NCBI GenBank assembly: GCA_963825585.1 | Contig: CAWGTX010000006.1 | Span: 372,001 to 436,000, forward strand | DNA from: JAOUGY01 sp963825585 | GTDB taxonomy: Bacteria > Actinomycetota > Acidimicrobiia > Spongiisociales > ZC4RG35 | Length of the DNA: 64,000 nucleotides | Reading direction: 5' to 3' | Part shown: positions 25,825 to 34,499 of the stretch, one piece after another | Layout: each line of letters begins with the position of its first letter | How positions within the stretch are numbered: position 1 is the stretch's first letter | Notes under the pieces: model-generated | Seen by the model: the letters and a program-made list of their open reading frames with translations, nothing else | Told to the model about the DNA's origin: nothing | The model's database searches: none | Program-made: the position numbers and the translations under genes

Positions 25825-27004
25825 CCGCCCGAACAGGTCGATCGAGTGATGTGCGGGAGCGGTTTTGGGTGGTGGCGATCGTTCTCAGCGGATACTCGAT
25901 GTTCGCTGCATGGACGTTGCCGTTCAGTGCCGATGCTCTGACGAATGCGCTCACCGCGTGGCACCTCGGCGTTCGGGGCACACCGTTCCTGACCGGTGCC
26001 GAGGCCGGCGACATGTGGATCGTCGAGGGAGCGCGGGGCCCTGTCTCCAGTACCCGCCCGGCACGGCCCTGATGGCGGCTCCCGTCTACGGCCTGGTTCG
26101 GCCTCCCCTCGATACGGAAGTCACCGCCAGGCGCAACGCCGACACCGCGCCCTACACCTTCCTGGCGCCACCCGTGTGGCCGGCGACCCTCACGGCAGTC
26201 ATCACCAGTGCTTTGGTGGCCTTCTTCCTGCTCATGGCGCTCCAACAGCTGAATACCCCACCCCGAGTGCGTGTCGCTGCAGTCTTCGTGGCGAGCTTCG
26301 GAACGGGACTCTTCAGCGTCGCCTCGAACGCTCTCTGGCAGCACGGACCCGCCGCCCTGGTGCTGGCAGCAGGATTCTGGTTCATGAGTCGCGACCGTCT
26401 CCGCATTGCCGCCGTCGTCTTCGGGTCGCTCGGAGTCGTGCGTCCGCTCGCCCTGGTGATCCCGGCCGTAGCTGCAATGGTGCTCGCCGCGGAGCGTCGG
26501 AGCGTTCGGCCCCTGCTGGACATGTCGCTGGCCGGGTGGGGTGTGGGCGCCCTGGTGCTCTACAACCGGTGGGTCTTCGGTGCCTTGGCGTTGACGCCCG
26601 GGTACGACTCGACCGGACTGCGACCGCCGGAAGGACTGGAGGCTCTGCTCGGCAATGTGCTGTCCGGTTTCGTCGATCCGCACCGTGGCCTGTTGATGGT
26701 CTCGCCGTTTCTCGTGCCGTTGGCAGTCGGACTGCCGGGAGCCTGGCGTTCGGCGAGTGCCGCTGTGCGCGGTGCCGCCCTGGGTGGGCTCGTGTACTTC
26801 CTGGTCCACCTCACGCTCAACCGATTCACGGGCGGTGGCGGCTTCTTCGGCTACCGGTACCCGATAGAGGCTCTGGTGGCAGGTGTTCCGCTCCTCACCC
26901 ACTCCTACCAGGCAGTGGCCCACTCACGGATCGTACGGATGATGGTCTTCCTCGGCGTGTGTGGCGGGGTCGGACTCCAGGTCGCCGGGTCACTGTCCAG
27001 CTGA
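25821..27004 (+). pseudogene. GT-C-like membrane protein, paralogue 2, one frameshift
   Basis: The gene begins MTARTGRSSD with AGGTGG 6 bp upstream. Near 26053 the codons for SQYPPGTALMAAP are broken by loss of one C (GTCTCCAGTAC where its paralogue implies one more base). Beyond that the frame is open to 27004, with about nine membrane helices and motifs LWQHGPAAL and GYRYPIEALVAG. Architecture suggests a GT-C glycosyltransferase, but no catalytic motif is firmly identifiable. It runs into the minus-strand gene that follows with a 15-bp overlap. Confidence 0.6.
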
Positions 27005-28933
27005 GCCGTCTCCGAGGTCCGCCAGATCGAGTTGGAACGTTGTGTGCACGGCCCGATCGGGTGGCCGGGTGAGAGTCGACTGCCAGTACCGAGTGCTGAG
27101 CGTCGGCAGCTGGCGCGCGCCGGGCATTCCCGGCTCCGAAGATCTGATCATCACCACGCCCGCAACGTCTCCAATCCGATCTGCGACCGAATCCATCCGA
27201 TCGGGGGTCACGCCCGCAACACTCACCCCGCACCACGCCCGTAGGGGCGGCCCGAGGCGCCAGGAAAGCGGCACCGCCGGGTCGTCGTCCACAACGAGCA
27301 CTGCCGCCCCGTCGAGCTGCCGACAGACCGAATGCATCCACTCTTCCGTGCCGGCACCTTCTCGCTCGTCCCAGAGCGGCAGACGCGGTCGATATCGGCT
27401 GGAAGGTCAGCAGTGTCGCCGCCATGAGAGGAACGAGAGGAGCAGGGCCGAAACGGAATCGGCTGGTGAGCCAGCCTGCCACCACCATCGCCGAGATCAG
27501 GAACCCGGGGATCACGATTGGAAGAAATCGGCGCATCGCCCAAATGTGGTCGGGGTTGATGGAAGGGCGGTAGATGTACACGGCCGCGGGAACCAGTAGC
27601 GACAGACAGGCCGTCCTCACAGACCAGGACATGTCCCTCCCCAGCGCCCGGAAAACCGCAGCCGCAACGCCAAGGCACCCGAGGAGCAGGATTGGAACAC
27701 CGACGTACCAACTGAGCCACTCCATCGAGAATTCGGCGTACGTGCGGGTCGCATCGATCGGTAGGCCCTCCCGTCGCTGGATCTCCTCGAGGGCGTAGGG
27801 AAACGCAGCCCGCGCCTCTCCCGTGCTCGGCCTGAACAACCAGGCGAACATCAGAAGTCCCACGACTCCGAGAGCTCCGACCGTTTGCCCGACTCTTCTC
27901 GACCAGCCTCTGACAGGCCATGCCGCCACCACTCTGCCTGCCAGCGGCGCGATCAACCGGACGATGAGGGTGGTCGCTACGAGTGCCTGGAACTGCGCGC
28001 CGAGGATGAAGACGTAGGGAAATGAGAAGCCCACGATGTCGACGATTCCGAGGAGGCTGATGATGAGGAAACCCCGCCACAGCCGTTCGGCCACGTGCCG
28101 GTTGGCGGCGTCGGCCTCGAGGTGGGTCCAGACCACCAACAGGGCCAAAGCCAGGCCCGATGTCCAGCCGTCGACTCTCACCAACGCAGTACCTCCGAGC
28201 AGCAATCCGGCTCCGAAGGCGAAACGACCGTCGTCGTCGAAGGCACGGGTTGCCACCCAGAGACCCGCGATTCCGAGCGCGAAGGGACGTCGCCTCGCTG
28301 AACGTTGCTCTCGTGAAGTAGATGAACGGGAGCGTCACCGACAATGTCAACGACGCCAAGGTGGCCCACCACGGTGTCGTGAATCGGCGAGCGAGCGCAT
28401 ACATGGCGCCGATCGAAAGACCTCCGATGATGGGGTTGACCCAGTACATCGCCGCCGTTCCGCCGAGCTCGCCGACCGTGGCGAGCACCGTCGAGGTGGC
28501 GTGAAGGAACTGTTGCCAGAATCGGCCATCATCACGGGGGACGAATCCAGGGCTCTGGAACTCCAGTCCATCGACGCCGACGAAGGGTGCCTCGACGGCG
28601 GTTGGGAAGAGGTCGGTGCCGTCGATCAGGAACGCAGCTGTGTTGGCGTAGGTGGCGCCGTCTCTGCCCGCAATGACGAGCTCGGTGTGCAGCGAGCCCG
28701 AGGTCAGCATCACGAGGATCGAGGCGGCAATCACCACGACGCCCGCCGAGGCGGATCCCGCTACCGGTGCATGAAGGGCGGTGGGAAGGCGGTGGCGGAC
28801 CGCCAGCGCAACGGGGATGGCCAGCGGGAGGTGCAGGTACCACCGGTGCTGACCAACCATTGCCAGCACCAGGCCTGACCAGCAGCAACGCCAGGAGGAT
28901 CGACGACCCGCCGGCGACGCAGGACGCCACCAT
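26990..28933 (-). pseudogene. Large GT-C-like membrane protein, three frameshifts
   Basis: The coding signal starts at ATG 28933 (MVASCVAGG), 16 bp after the uvrB stop, and is broken near 28875, 28288 and 27380. Rejoined, it gives a protein of about 645 residues with some ten helices. An early loop carries GRDGATYANTAAFLIDGTDL, and further on come MYWVNPIIGG and YFTRATFSEATS, which resemble ArnT/PMT-type GT-C enzymes. The C-terminal soluble part ends at 26990. Catalytic residues cannot be assigned with confidence. Confidence 0.6.
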
Positions 28934-28949
28934 CCGATCGACAACAGCG

Positions 28950-30953
28950 TCAGCGCGACTCGGTGACCTGCCTGAGCTCTCGCTTGAGCTCATTGATCTC
29001 GTCTCTGAGTCTGGCTGCATATTCGAACCGGAGCTCCTTGGCGGCCTCGTGCATCTCGTCTTCGAGCGAGAGGATAAGCCGGGTCATGTCGTCGCCGGCG
29101 ATGTCGAGTGACCGGCGATGGACGTCGTTCGCTCTTCGATCGGTACGTCCCGTGTTCGACTGAACGAGTTCGAGGATGTCGGACACCTGCTTGCGGATCG
29201 TCTGTGGGTCGATGCCGTGTTCCTCGTTGTACACCCGCTGCAACCGCCTGCGGCGGTTGGTCTCGTTGATGGCCCGCTGCATCGAATCGGTGACCTGGTC
29301 GGCGTACATGATCACCTGGCCGTCGACGTTGCGGGCGGCCCGTCCGATGATCTGGATCAGCGACGTCTCGGACCGGAGGAAGCCTTCCTTGTCGGCGTCG
29401 AGGATCGCCACCAACGACACCTCGGGCAGGTCCAGGCCCTCTCGCAGCAGGTTGATGCCCACCAGCACGTCGAACTCGCCCAATCTGAGATCACGGAGCA
29501 GGGCGATGCGTTCGAGCGTGTCGATCTCGCTGTGGAGGTAGCGGGCACGCACGCCCATCTCCAGGAAGTAGTCGGTGAGATCCTCGGCCATCTTCTTGGT
29601 GAGGGTGGTGACGAGGATGCGCTGATCGTTGACGGCTCGCTCCCGGATCTCGCCGAGGAGATCGTCGATCTGACGTTTGGTGGGCCGGACCATCACCTCT
29701 GGGTCGATCAGCCCGGTGGGGCGGACGATCTGTTCCACCACCTTCTTGGAGTGCTCCCGCTCGAAGGGACCCGGTGTGGCCGACAGGAAGATGATCTGCT
29801 TGGAACGGTCGAGCCACTCGTCGAAACGGAGTGGTCGGTTGTCCATCGCCGAGGGCAGCCGGAAGCCGTGCTCGACCAGCATGTCCTTGCGGCTCCGGTC
29901 ACCCTCGTACTGGCCGCCGATCTGGGGAACCGTCACGTGAGACTCGTCGAGCACCATCAGGAAGTCGTCGGGGAAGTAATCCAGCAGGGTGTACGGGGCC
30001 TCGCCCGGCGAGCGCCCATCCAGATGACGTGAGTAGTTCTCGATACCCGAGCAGAACCCGACCTCCCGCAGCATCTCGAGGTCGTAGGCGGTGCGCATTC
30101 GTAGCCGTTGGGCTTCCAACAGCTTGTCCTTGCGCTCGAGTTCGGCCAGCCGCTCCTCGAGCTCGGCTTCAATCGAGCCGATCGCCTTCTCCATCCGTTC
30201 CCGCTCGGTGACGTAGTGGCTGGCGGGGAAGATGAACAGCTCGCGAAGCTCCTCGATCACCTCACCGGTAACCGGGTCCATGCGGAGGATGCGGTCGACC
30301 TCGTCGCCGAAGAACTCGACCCGGGAGATCGTCTCTTCATAGGAGGGAAACACCTCGAGGGTGTCGCCCTTGACCCGGAACTTCCCTCGTACCAGGTTGA
30401 TCTCGTTGCGTTCATACTGGATGTCGACGAGGCGACGGACCGCCGCCTGCATCGGGTACTCCACCCCCTGCACCAGGCGCAACAGCTGCCCTTCATACTG
30501 GTCGGGCGATCCGAGGCCGTAGATGCACGAGACCGAGGCGACGATGATGACGTCGCGGCGGGTCAGCAACGCCGAGGTGGCGGCGTGGCGGAGCCGGTCG
30601 ATCTCGTCGTTGACCGTGGCGTCCTTCTCGATGTAGGTGTCGGTCTGGGGGAGGTACGCCTCGGGCTGGTAGTAGTCGTAGTACGACACGAAGTACTCCA
30701 CCCGATTCTCGGGGAAGAACTGGCGGTACTCATTGGCGAGCTGGGCGGCGAGCGCCTTGTTGGGTGCCAGGATCAGGGTGGGGCGCTGCACCTTCTCGAT
30801 CGTCCATGCGATCGTGGCCGACTTGCCGGAACCGGTGATCCCGAGCAGCGTCTGGAACCGCTCCCCGGCCAGCACGCCTGTGCTCAGCTCTTCGATGGCC
30901 TTGGGCTGGTCGCCGGCGGGCGAGAACTCGGAGTGCAGTCGGAACTCGGACAT
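28950..30953 (-). CDS. uvrB: Excinuclease ABC subunit B
   Basis: This 667-residue helicase-like damage-verification subunit has Walker A GITGSGKS, the beta-hairpin region YYDYYQPEAYLPQTDTYIEKD, DESH, helicase motif V/VI with IQIIGRAARN, and a C-terminal UVR domain. The start is ATG 30953 (MSEFRLHSEF); the open frame extends 16 codons upstream without family similarity. A perfect mycobacterial-type LexA box lies about 22 bp upstream. Confidence 0.98.
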   Translation of the reverse strand: MSEFRLHSEFSPAGDQPKAIEELSTGVLAGERFQTLLGITGSGKSATIAWTIEKVQRPTLILAPNKALAAQLANEYRQFFPENRVEYFVSYYDYYQPEAYLPQTDTYIEKDATVNDEIDRLRHAATSALLTRRDVIIVASVSCIYGLGSPDQYEGQLLRLVQGVEYPMQAAVRRLVDIQYERNEINLVRGKFRVKGDTLEVFPSYEETISRVEFFGDEVDRILRMDPVTGEVIEELRELFIFPASHYVTERERMEKAIGSIEAELEERLAELERKDKLLEAQRLRMRTAYDLEMLREVGFCSGIENYSRHLDGRSPGEAPYTLLDYFPDDFLMVLDESHVTVPQIGGQYEGDRSRKDMLVEHGFRLPSAMDNRPLRFDEWLDRSKQIIFLSATPGPFEREHSKKVVEQIVRPTGLIDPEVMVRPTKRQIDDLLGEIRERAVNDQRILVTTLTKKMAEDLTDYFLEMGVRARYLHSEIDTLERIALLRDLRLGEFDVLVGINLLREGLDLPEVSLVAILDADKEGFLRSETSLIQIIGRAARNVDGQVIMYADQVTDSMQRAINETNRRRRLQRVYNEEHGIDPQTIRKQVSDILELVQSNTGRTDRRANDVHRRSLDIAGDDMTRLILSLEDEMHEAAKELRFEYAARLRDEINELKRELRQVTESR

Positions 30954-30975
30954 CGGGCGCCAGTGTACCAATGGA

Positions 30976-30991
30976 TCGAACCGATGTTCGA
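30976..30991. promoter_or_regulatory. LexA (SOS) box upstream of uvrB
   Basis: TCGAACCGATGTTCGA is an exact match to TCGAAC-N4-GTTCGA, the SOS box known from mycobacteria. It lies 23-38 bp upstream of the uvrB start codon, where a bound repressor would block transcription. Confidence 0.85.
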
Positions 30992-31036
30992 TGCGAGGCA
31001 AGGGGGGCCGACAGCGGCTGAGGGGCAGGCCAACGG

Positions 31037-31064
31037 CTGCTGGCTACTGGCTTCTGGCTGCTGG
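31037..31064. repeat. Four imperfect 7-bp tandem repeats (CTnCTGG)
   Basis: The heptads are CTGCTGG, CTACTGG, CTTCTGG and CTGCTGG. They lie in the 223-bp gap between uvrB and coaE. Only the third base varies. A related block follows 62 bp later. Confidence 0.75.
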
Positions 31065-31125
31065 CCGACTCATTCAGCTGATGAACTCGACGACGAAGAG
31101 TGTGTCGCTCCCGAGCCGTCGGATT

Positions 31126-31167
31126 CTCGCTTCTGGCTCCTCGCTCCTTGCTCCTGGCTCCTGGATC
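31126..31167. repeat. Six imperfect 7-bp tandem repeats (CTGGCTC-like)
   Basis: The heptads are CTCGCTT, CTGGCTC, CTCGCTC, CTTGCTC, CTGGCTC and CTGGATC. Phase and composition match the first block. The repeat is non-coding in every frame I can justify and ends 9 bp before the coaE stop. Confidence 0.75.
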
Positions 31168-31176
31168 GGCGTGGTG

Positions 31177-31770
31177 TCAGTCGCCAGTCTGCAGTCGGAG
31201 CCAGACGGCGTCGACCTGGTCCTCGAGTTGATCGAGGTCTCCGTCGTTGTCGATGACGACGTCCCCCGGCTTCACCCAGTCCGACGCGGCCGGTTGGGCG
31301 GCGATGCGTTGTTCGAGTTCTTCGACCGTGAGACCCCGGTCGAGCAGACGACGGCGACGGATCGGCTCCGAGGCGACCACCACGATCCGCCCCCATCGGG
31401 GATCGATGGGAAGGTGGGGCACCGACACCTCGACCACAGCCACGGGGGCGGTCGACGCATCCACCAGTTCGCGGAGTCGGGCGACGATGAGCGGGTGTGT
31501 GATCGCCTCGAGTTCGGCGAGTTGTGCCGGGTCCGAGAACACGATGGCACCGAGCATGCGGCGATCGATCTTGTCATCGACCACCACCTCGGGCCAGCGG
31601 GCCGCAACCAGTGGGAACGCCGGGCCCGAGGGGTCGATCACGCCGTGTCCGATCCGGTCGGCGTCGATGACCCTGGCACCCCTGGCGGCGAGAAGGGAGC
31701 CAACAGTGGACTTCCCCGTCCCGATCGCTCCGGTCAACGTCCACGTGTCGGCATGTTTCTGCACGGTCAC
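31177..31770 (-). CDS. coaE: Dephospho-CoA kinase
   Basis: A 197-residue P-loop kinase for the last step of CoA synthesis. The P-loop is GAIGTGKST (14-22); GGIGSGKS is the usual form. DADRIGHGVIDP, THPLI and VEVSVPHL follow family pattern, as does RRRRLLDRG in the lid. Start is GTG 31770 or GTG 31764. It is divergent from the histidine kinase at 31788, so both promoters share a very short gap. Confidence 0.9.
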   Translation of the reverse strand: MTVQKHADTWTLTGAIGTGKSTVGSLLAARGARVIDADRIGHGVIDPSGPAFPLVAARWPEVVVDDKIDRRMLGAIVFSDPAQLAELEAITHPLIVARLRELVDASTAPVAVVEVSVPHLPIDPRWGRIVVVASEPIRRRRLLDRGLTVEELEQRIAAQPAASDWVKPGDVVIDNDGDLDQLEDQVDAVWLRLQTGD

Positions 31771-31787
31771 CAAGGTAGCCTCTCGGA

Positions 31788-33284
31788 ATGCTTGCGGTCG
31801 ACGTTCCATCCGAACAACGCGTCACCGTCGTCGTGGTGATCGCGACCTGGGTGGCGCTGGCGGTCGGCATCTTCACATCGGTGCTCGCCCGGGACGTGGA
31901 CATCAACGTCGCCCTGGGAGGCGCCGGAGCGGGCGCTCTCTGGGTCCTGGCCGTCACGGTGCTCCCACACGCAGCCATCCGGCGGCCGTTGGTACTCGAG
32001 GGCATCACGTTGTTCGGAGTGGCCACCACCATCATCGCAGTGGCGCTCACCGGCACCATCGACAGCCAGTTCCTCCTCTTGTCGGTGACGCCCACGATGT
32101 ATGCGGCCATCCACGGCGGGTTCCGGGTGGGACTGGGAACGGCCGGTCTCTCCGCCCTCCTGCTCGGGGTGGTCACCTTCGCTCAGGGAGCGCCCGTCCT
32201 CTCGGCCGTCACCAACATGGCGTTGTACGTGGCGGTGGGAGCGACGATCGCCCAGATTCGCCGCCTGCTGCTCGACGTCCAACGCCGGTCTGCTGCACTC
32301 GAGAAGTCCTCGCTCGAGAGCGAACAGCGGCTTCAGAGCCTCGAGGGGGCTCACACGCTGCTCGCGCGGCTGGCGGACATCACCGGATCGGCGGACACCA
32401 GCCCGATGGCGATTGCAAGGTCGGCCCTCGAGATGGTGTGCAGCGCCTATCCGGATAGTGCTGCAGTCGCTGCCATCAGCGGCGAGGACGGTCCGATCAT
32501 GGTTGCCAAACAGGGCGTCGCGCCAGAGCCGAGTGTCGACAGCACGGTGCGGCTGGCGGTCGGAGGCACCGAGGTCGGCCACGTGACGGTGCGAACCGCC
32601 AGGGCGCTCAGCCGCGGCGAGATCGAGGGTCTCGAGACGTCGTTGCGGCCACTGGCGCTGGCGTTCTCCAACGCCCGATTGCTCCAGAACATCACCGGAA
32701 GTGCCGTGAAGGCCGAGCGGGTTCGCTTGGCGCGGGAACTCCACGACGAGATCGGCCCGAGCCTGGCCTCGTTGGGGTTGGCTCTCGACCTGGCGCTCGT
32801 GCAGAGCGCATCGCAGAGTGAGCTCACCGGGCACATCGAACAGCTCCGAAGCCGCGTGACCGACCTGGTCGACGAGGTTCGCTCGACCGTGTCGGACCTG
32901 CGCACAGGCAAGGCGACGACGCTGAAAGTGGCGGTAGACCGCCTGTTGGCTGACACCGGGACAGATCTCGAGGTCAGGTTCGAGGTGGATGAACGCCGAC
33001 CGGTGCGTCCATCGCTCAACGAAGCCGTGTTGGGAATCACCGGAGAGGCACTCCGGAATGCAATACTGCACTCCGGTGCGAGTACCGTCCGGCTCTCGGG
33101 CTGGATCGACTTCGACCGGGGAAAGGTCGTCATCGAAGACGATGGTCACGGATTCGACCCCTCCGACCTCCCCAAGGGGCATTTTGGGGTGCTGGGAATG
33201 AGAGAACGTGCTGCGGATGCCGGTCTGGCGCTCGATCTGACGAGCGGCGCCACCGGCACCCGGGTACTGATCGAGTGGAGCTGA
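31788..33284 (+). CDS. Sensor histidine kinase, NarX/LiaS type
   Basis: This 498-residue kinase has about five N-terminal membrane helices (12-155), a short coiled linker, a GAF-like region (about 195-300), and a HisKA_3 dimerisation domain with His319 in ARELHDEIGPSL. The C-terminal HATPase has EALRNAILHS and EDDGHGFDP. The response regulator gene begins 2 bp after its stop. The pair lies just upstream of the Flp pilin genes, so pilus control is possible, but the sequence does not prove it. Confidence 0.9.
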   Translation: MLAVDVPSEQRVTVVVVIATWVALAVGIFTSVLARDVDINVALGGAGAGALWVLAVTVLPHAAIRRPLVLEGITLFGVATTIIAVALTGTIDSQFLLLSVTPTMYAAIHGGFRVGLGTAGLSALLLGVVTFAQGAPVLSAVTNMALYVAVGATIAQIRRLLLDVQRRSAALEKSSLESEQRLQSLEGAHTLLARLADITGSADTSPMAIARSALEMVCSAYPDSAAVAAISGEDGPIMVAKQGVAPEPSVDSTVRLAVGGTEVGHVTVRTARALSRGEIEGLETSLRPLALAFSNARLLQNITGSAVKAERVRLARELHDEIGPSLASLGLALDLALVQSASQSELTGHIEQLRSRVTDLVDEVRSTVSDLRTGKATTLKVAVDRLLADTGTDLEVRFEVDERRPVRPSLNEAVLGITGEALRNAILHSGASTVRLSGWIDFDRGKVVIEDDGHGFDPSDLPKGHFGVLGMRERAADAGLALDLTSGATGTRVLIEWS

Positions 33285-33285
33285 C

Positions 33286-33921
33286 ATGATCAGGGTCGCA
33301 ATCGGTGACGACCATCAGATGTTCGCCGAGGGCATGCGCGATGCGCTGCACGCCGTTCCCGACTTCCGGGTGGTAGGCATCGCGGGCGACGCCGAAGCGC
33401 TCATCGCCATCACCCGGGTCGAACCGGTCGACGTCGCCCTCATCGACCTCGAGATGCCCGGCGGGGGCGGCTTGGCGGCTCTGGCCGGAATCGACGACGA
33501 CACCGTCGGGTTGATCGTCACGATGCACATCTCACCCGAGACTCTCGATCGGGCGACCGAGTCGGGTGCCGTGGGTGTGTTCTCCAAGGGTGCGCCACTC
33601 TCGGAGCTGTCGTCGGGGATCAGGGCGGCGGCGTCGGGGGCGATCATCCCTCACGTCGGTCCGGAACGAACCGAACTCCTGAAGGCACACTCGGCCGCCG
33701 TGGTCGACCCGGGGGCAGCGAGCCTCACCGACCGCGAAGTGGAACTCCTCAGCCTGCTGGCGACCGGCGTGTCCTCGACCGAGGACCTGGCCGATCGGCT
33801 CTACATCTCGCAGAAGACGGTGAAGAACCATCTGGCATCGATCTACACCAAGCTGTCGGTGAGCGACCGGACGCAGGCCGCAATCGAGGCGATCCGGCTC
33901 GGTTTCGCTCGGCCCAAATAG
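33286..33921 (+). CDS. NarL/LuxR-family response regulator
   Basis: A 211-residue regulator. The receiver domain has the acidic pair DD (8-9), phospho-acceptor Asp54 in LIDLEMP and Lys in SKGAP. The LuxR-type helix-turn-helix (about 145-205) reads LTDREVELLSLLATG, then KTVKNHLASIYTKL. It is the cognate partner of the adjacent kinase. A short inverted repeat GCACAA...TTGTGC at 33921-33941 immediately follows and could be an operator or weak terminator. Confidence 0.93.
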   Translation: MIRVAIGDDHQMFAEGMRDALHAVPDFRVVGIAGDAEALIAITRVEPVDVALIDLEMPGGGGLAALAGIDDDTVGLIVTMHISPETLDRATESGAVGVFSKGAPLSELSSGIRAAASGAIIPHVGPERTELLKAHSAAVVDPGAASLTDREVELLSLLATGVSSTEDLADRLYISQKTVKNHLASIYTKLSVSDRTQAAIEAIRLGFARPK

Positions 33922-34026
33922 CACAATTGGCGACGTTGTGCCAAATAGTCCGAGCGACCCATGGCGGCCCACCAGACGCTCGGTAGCTTGTGTACCTGCA
34001 AGCCGCTTTATTACAGGAGGTCCAAC

Positions 34027-34203
34027 ATGCTTGCTCTCTGGACGAAAGTCACCAACTGGATGTCGGACGAGGAGAAGGGTGCTTCCATGGTGGAGTACGC
34101 CCTGCTCGTGGCTCTGATCGCCATCATCGCGATCGTGGCCGTTACCGCCACCGGCCGCGCCGTTTCGGACCAGTTCGGCTCGATCGCTGCGACCCTGAAC
34201 TGA
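34027..34203 (+). CDS. flp: Flp/Fap-type pilin 1
   Basis: A 58-residue class IVb prepilin. A perfect AGGAGGT lies 6 bp before the ATG, deciding the start over the longer frame from 33961. The leader ends EEKG, with processing expected before ASMVEYALLV (Glu at +5, Tyr at +6), followed by one hydrophobic helix. It forms the major tight-adherence pilus fibre. The assembly operon lies downstream on the opposite strand. No prepilin peptidase is in the window. Confidence 0.93.
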   Translation: MLALWTKVTNWMSDEEKGASMVEYALLVALIAIIAIVAVTATGRAVSDQFGSIAATLN

Positions 34204-34232
34204 TCCGACAGGCCAAGGCAAGGAGCAACCCG

Positions 34233-34394
34233 ATGCGGTCATTGGATGAGAGGGAAGAGGGTGCCTCGATGGTCGAGTACGCCCTGCTCGTCGCTCTCAT
34301 AGCTCTCGTGGCCGTCAGCGCCGTGACCTTCTTCGGAGAGTCGCTCAGCTCTGAGTTCGGGAGCATTGCTTCGACGATCGGCGCGGTCAACTGA
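34233..34394 (+). CDS. flp: Flp/Fap-type pilin 2
   Basis: A 53-residue second Flp prepilin with AAGGAG 7 bp before its ATG. It keeps EEGASMVEYALLVALIA, so processing is the same as in pilin 1, but the C-terminal part (FFGESLSSEFGSI) differs. It lies 29 bp after pilin 1 in one transcript that ends at a strong terminator. The two products may be major and minor pilins. Confidence 0.92.
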   Translation: MRSLDEREEGASMVEYALLVALIALVAVSAVTFFGESLSSEFGSIASTIGAVN

Positions 34395-34420
34395 CTGCGT
34401 AGAACGTCTGCCGTAACGTG

Positions 34421-34450
34421 GTGAGGGCCCGCCGAAAGGCGGGCCCTCAC
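34421..34450 (+). terminator. Rho-independent terminator after the pilin genes
   Basis: A perfect 13-bp stem GTGAGGGCCCGCC / GGCGGGCCCTCAC with a GAAA tetraloop, followed by TTACGTTTCT. It lies 26 bp after the pilin 2 stop and between convergent genes, so it may act in both directions. Confidence 0.9.
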
Positions 34451-34499
34451 TTACGTTTCTCCCCAGCGCTCCGACGTTTCCCTGTATGGACCGCTACGG

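Noticed and set aside
31037..31167. CRISPR-like array
   Set aside because: The units are 7 bp, contiguous and degenerate, with no spacers and no cas genes.
33914..33948. Direct repeats CCAAATAG around an inverted repeat after the response regulator as a transposon end
   Set aside because: Only 8 bases, no transposase near, and likely by chance at a stop codon.
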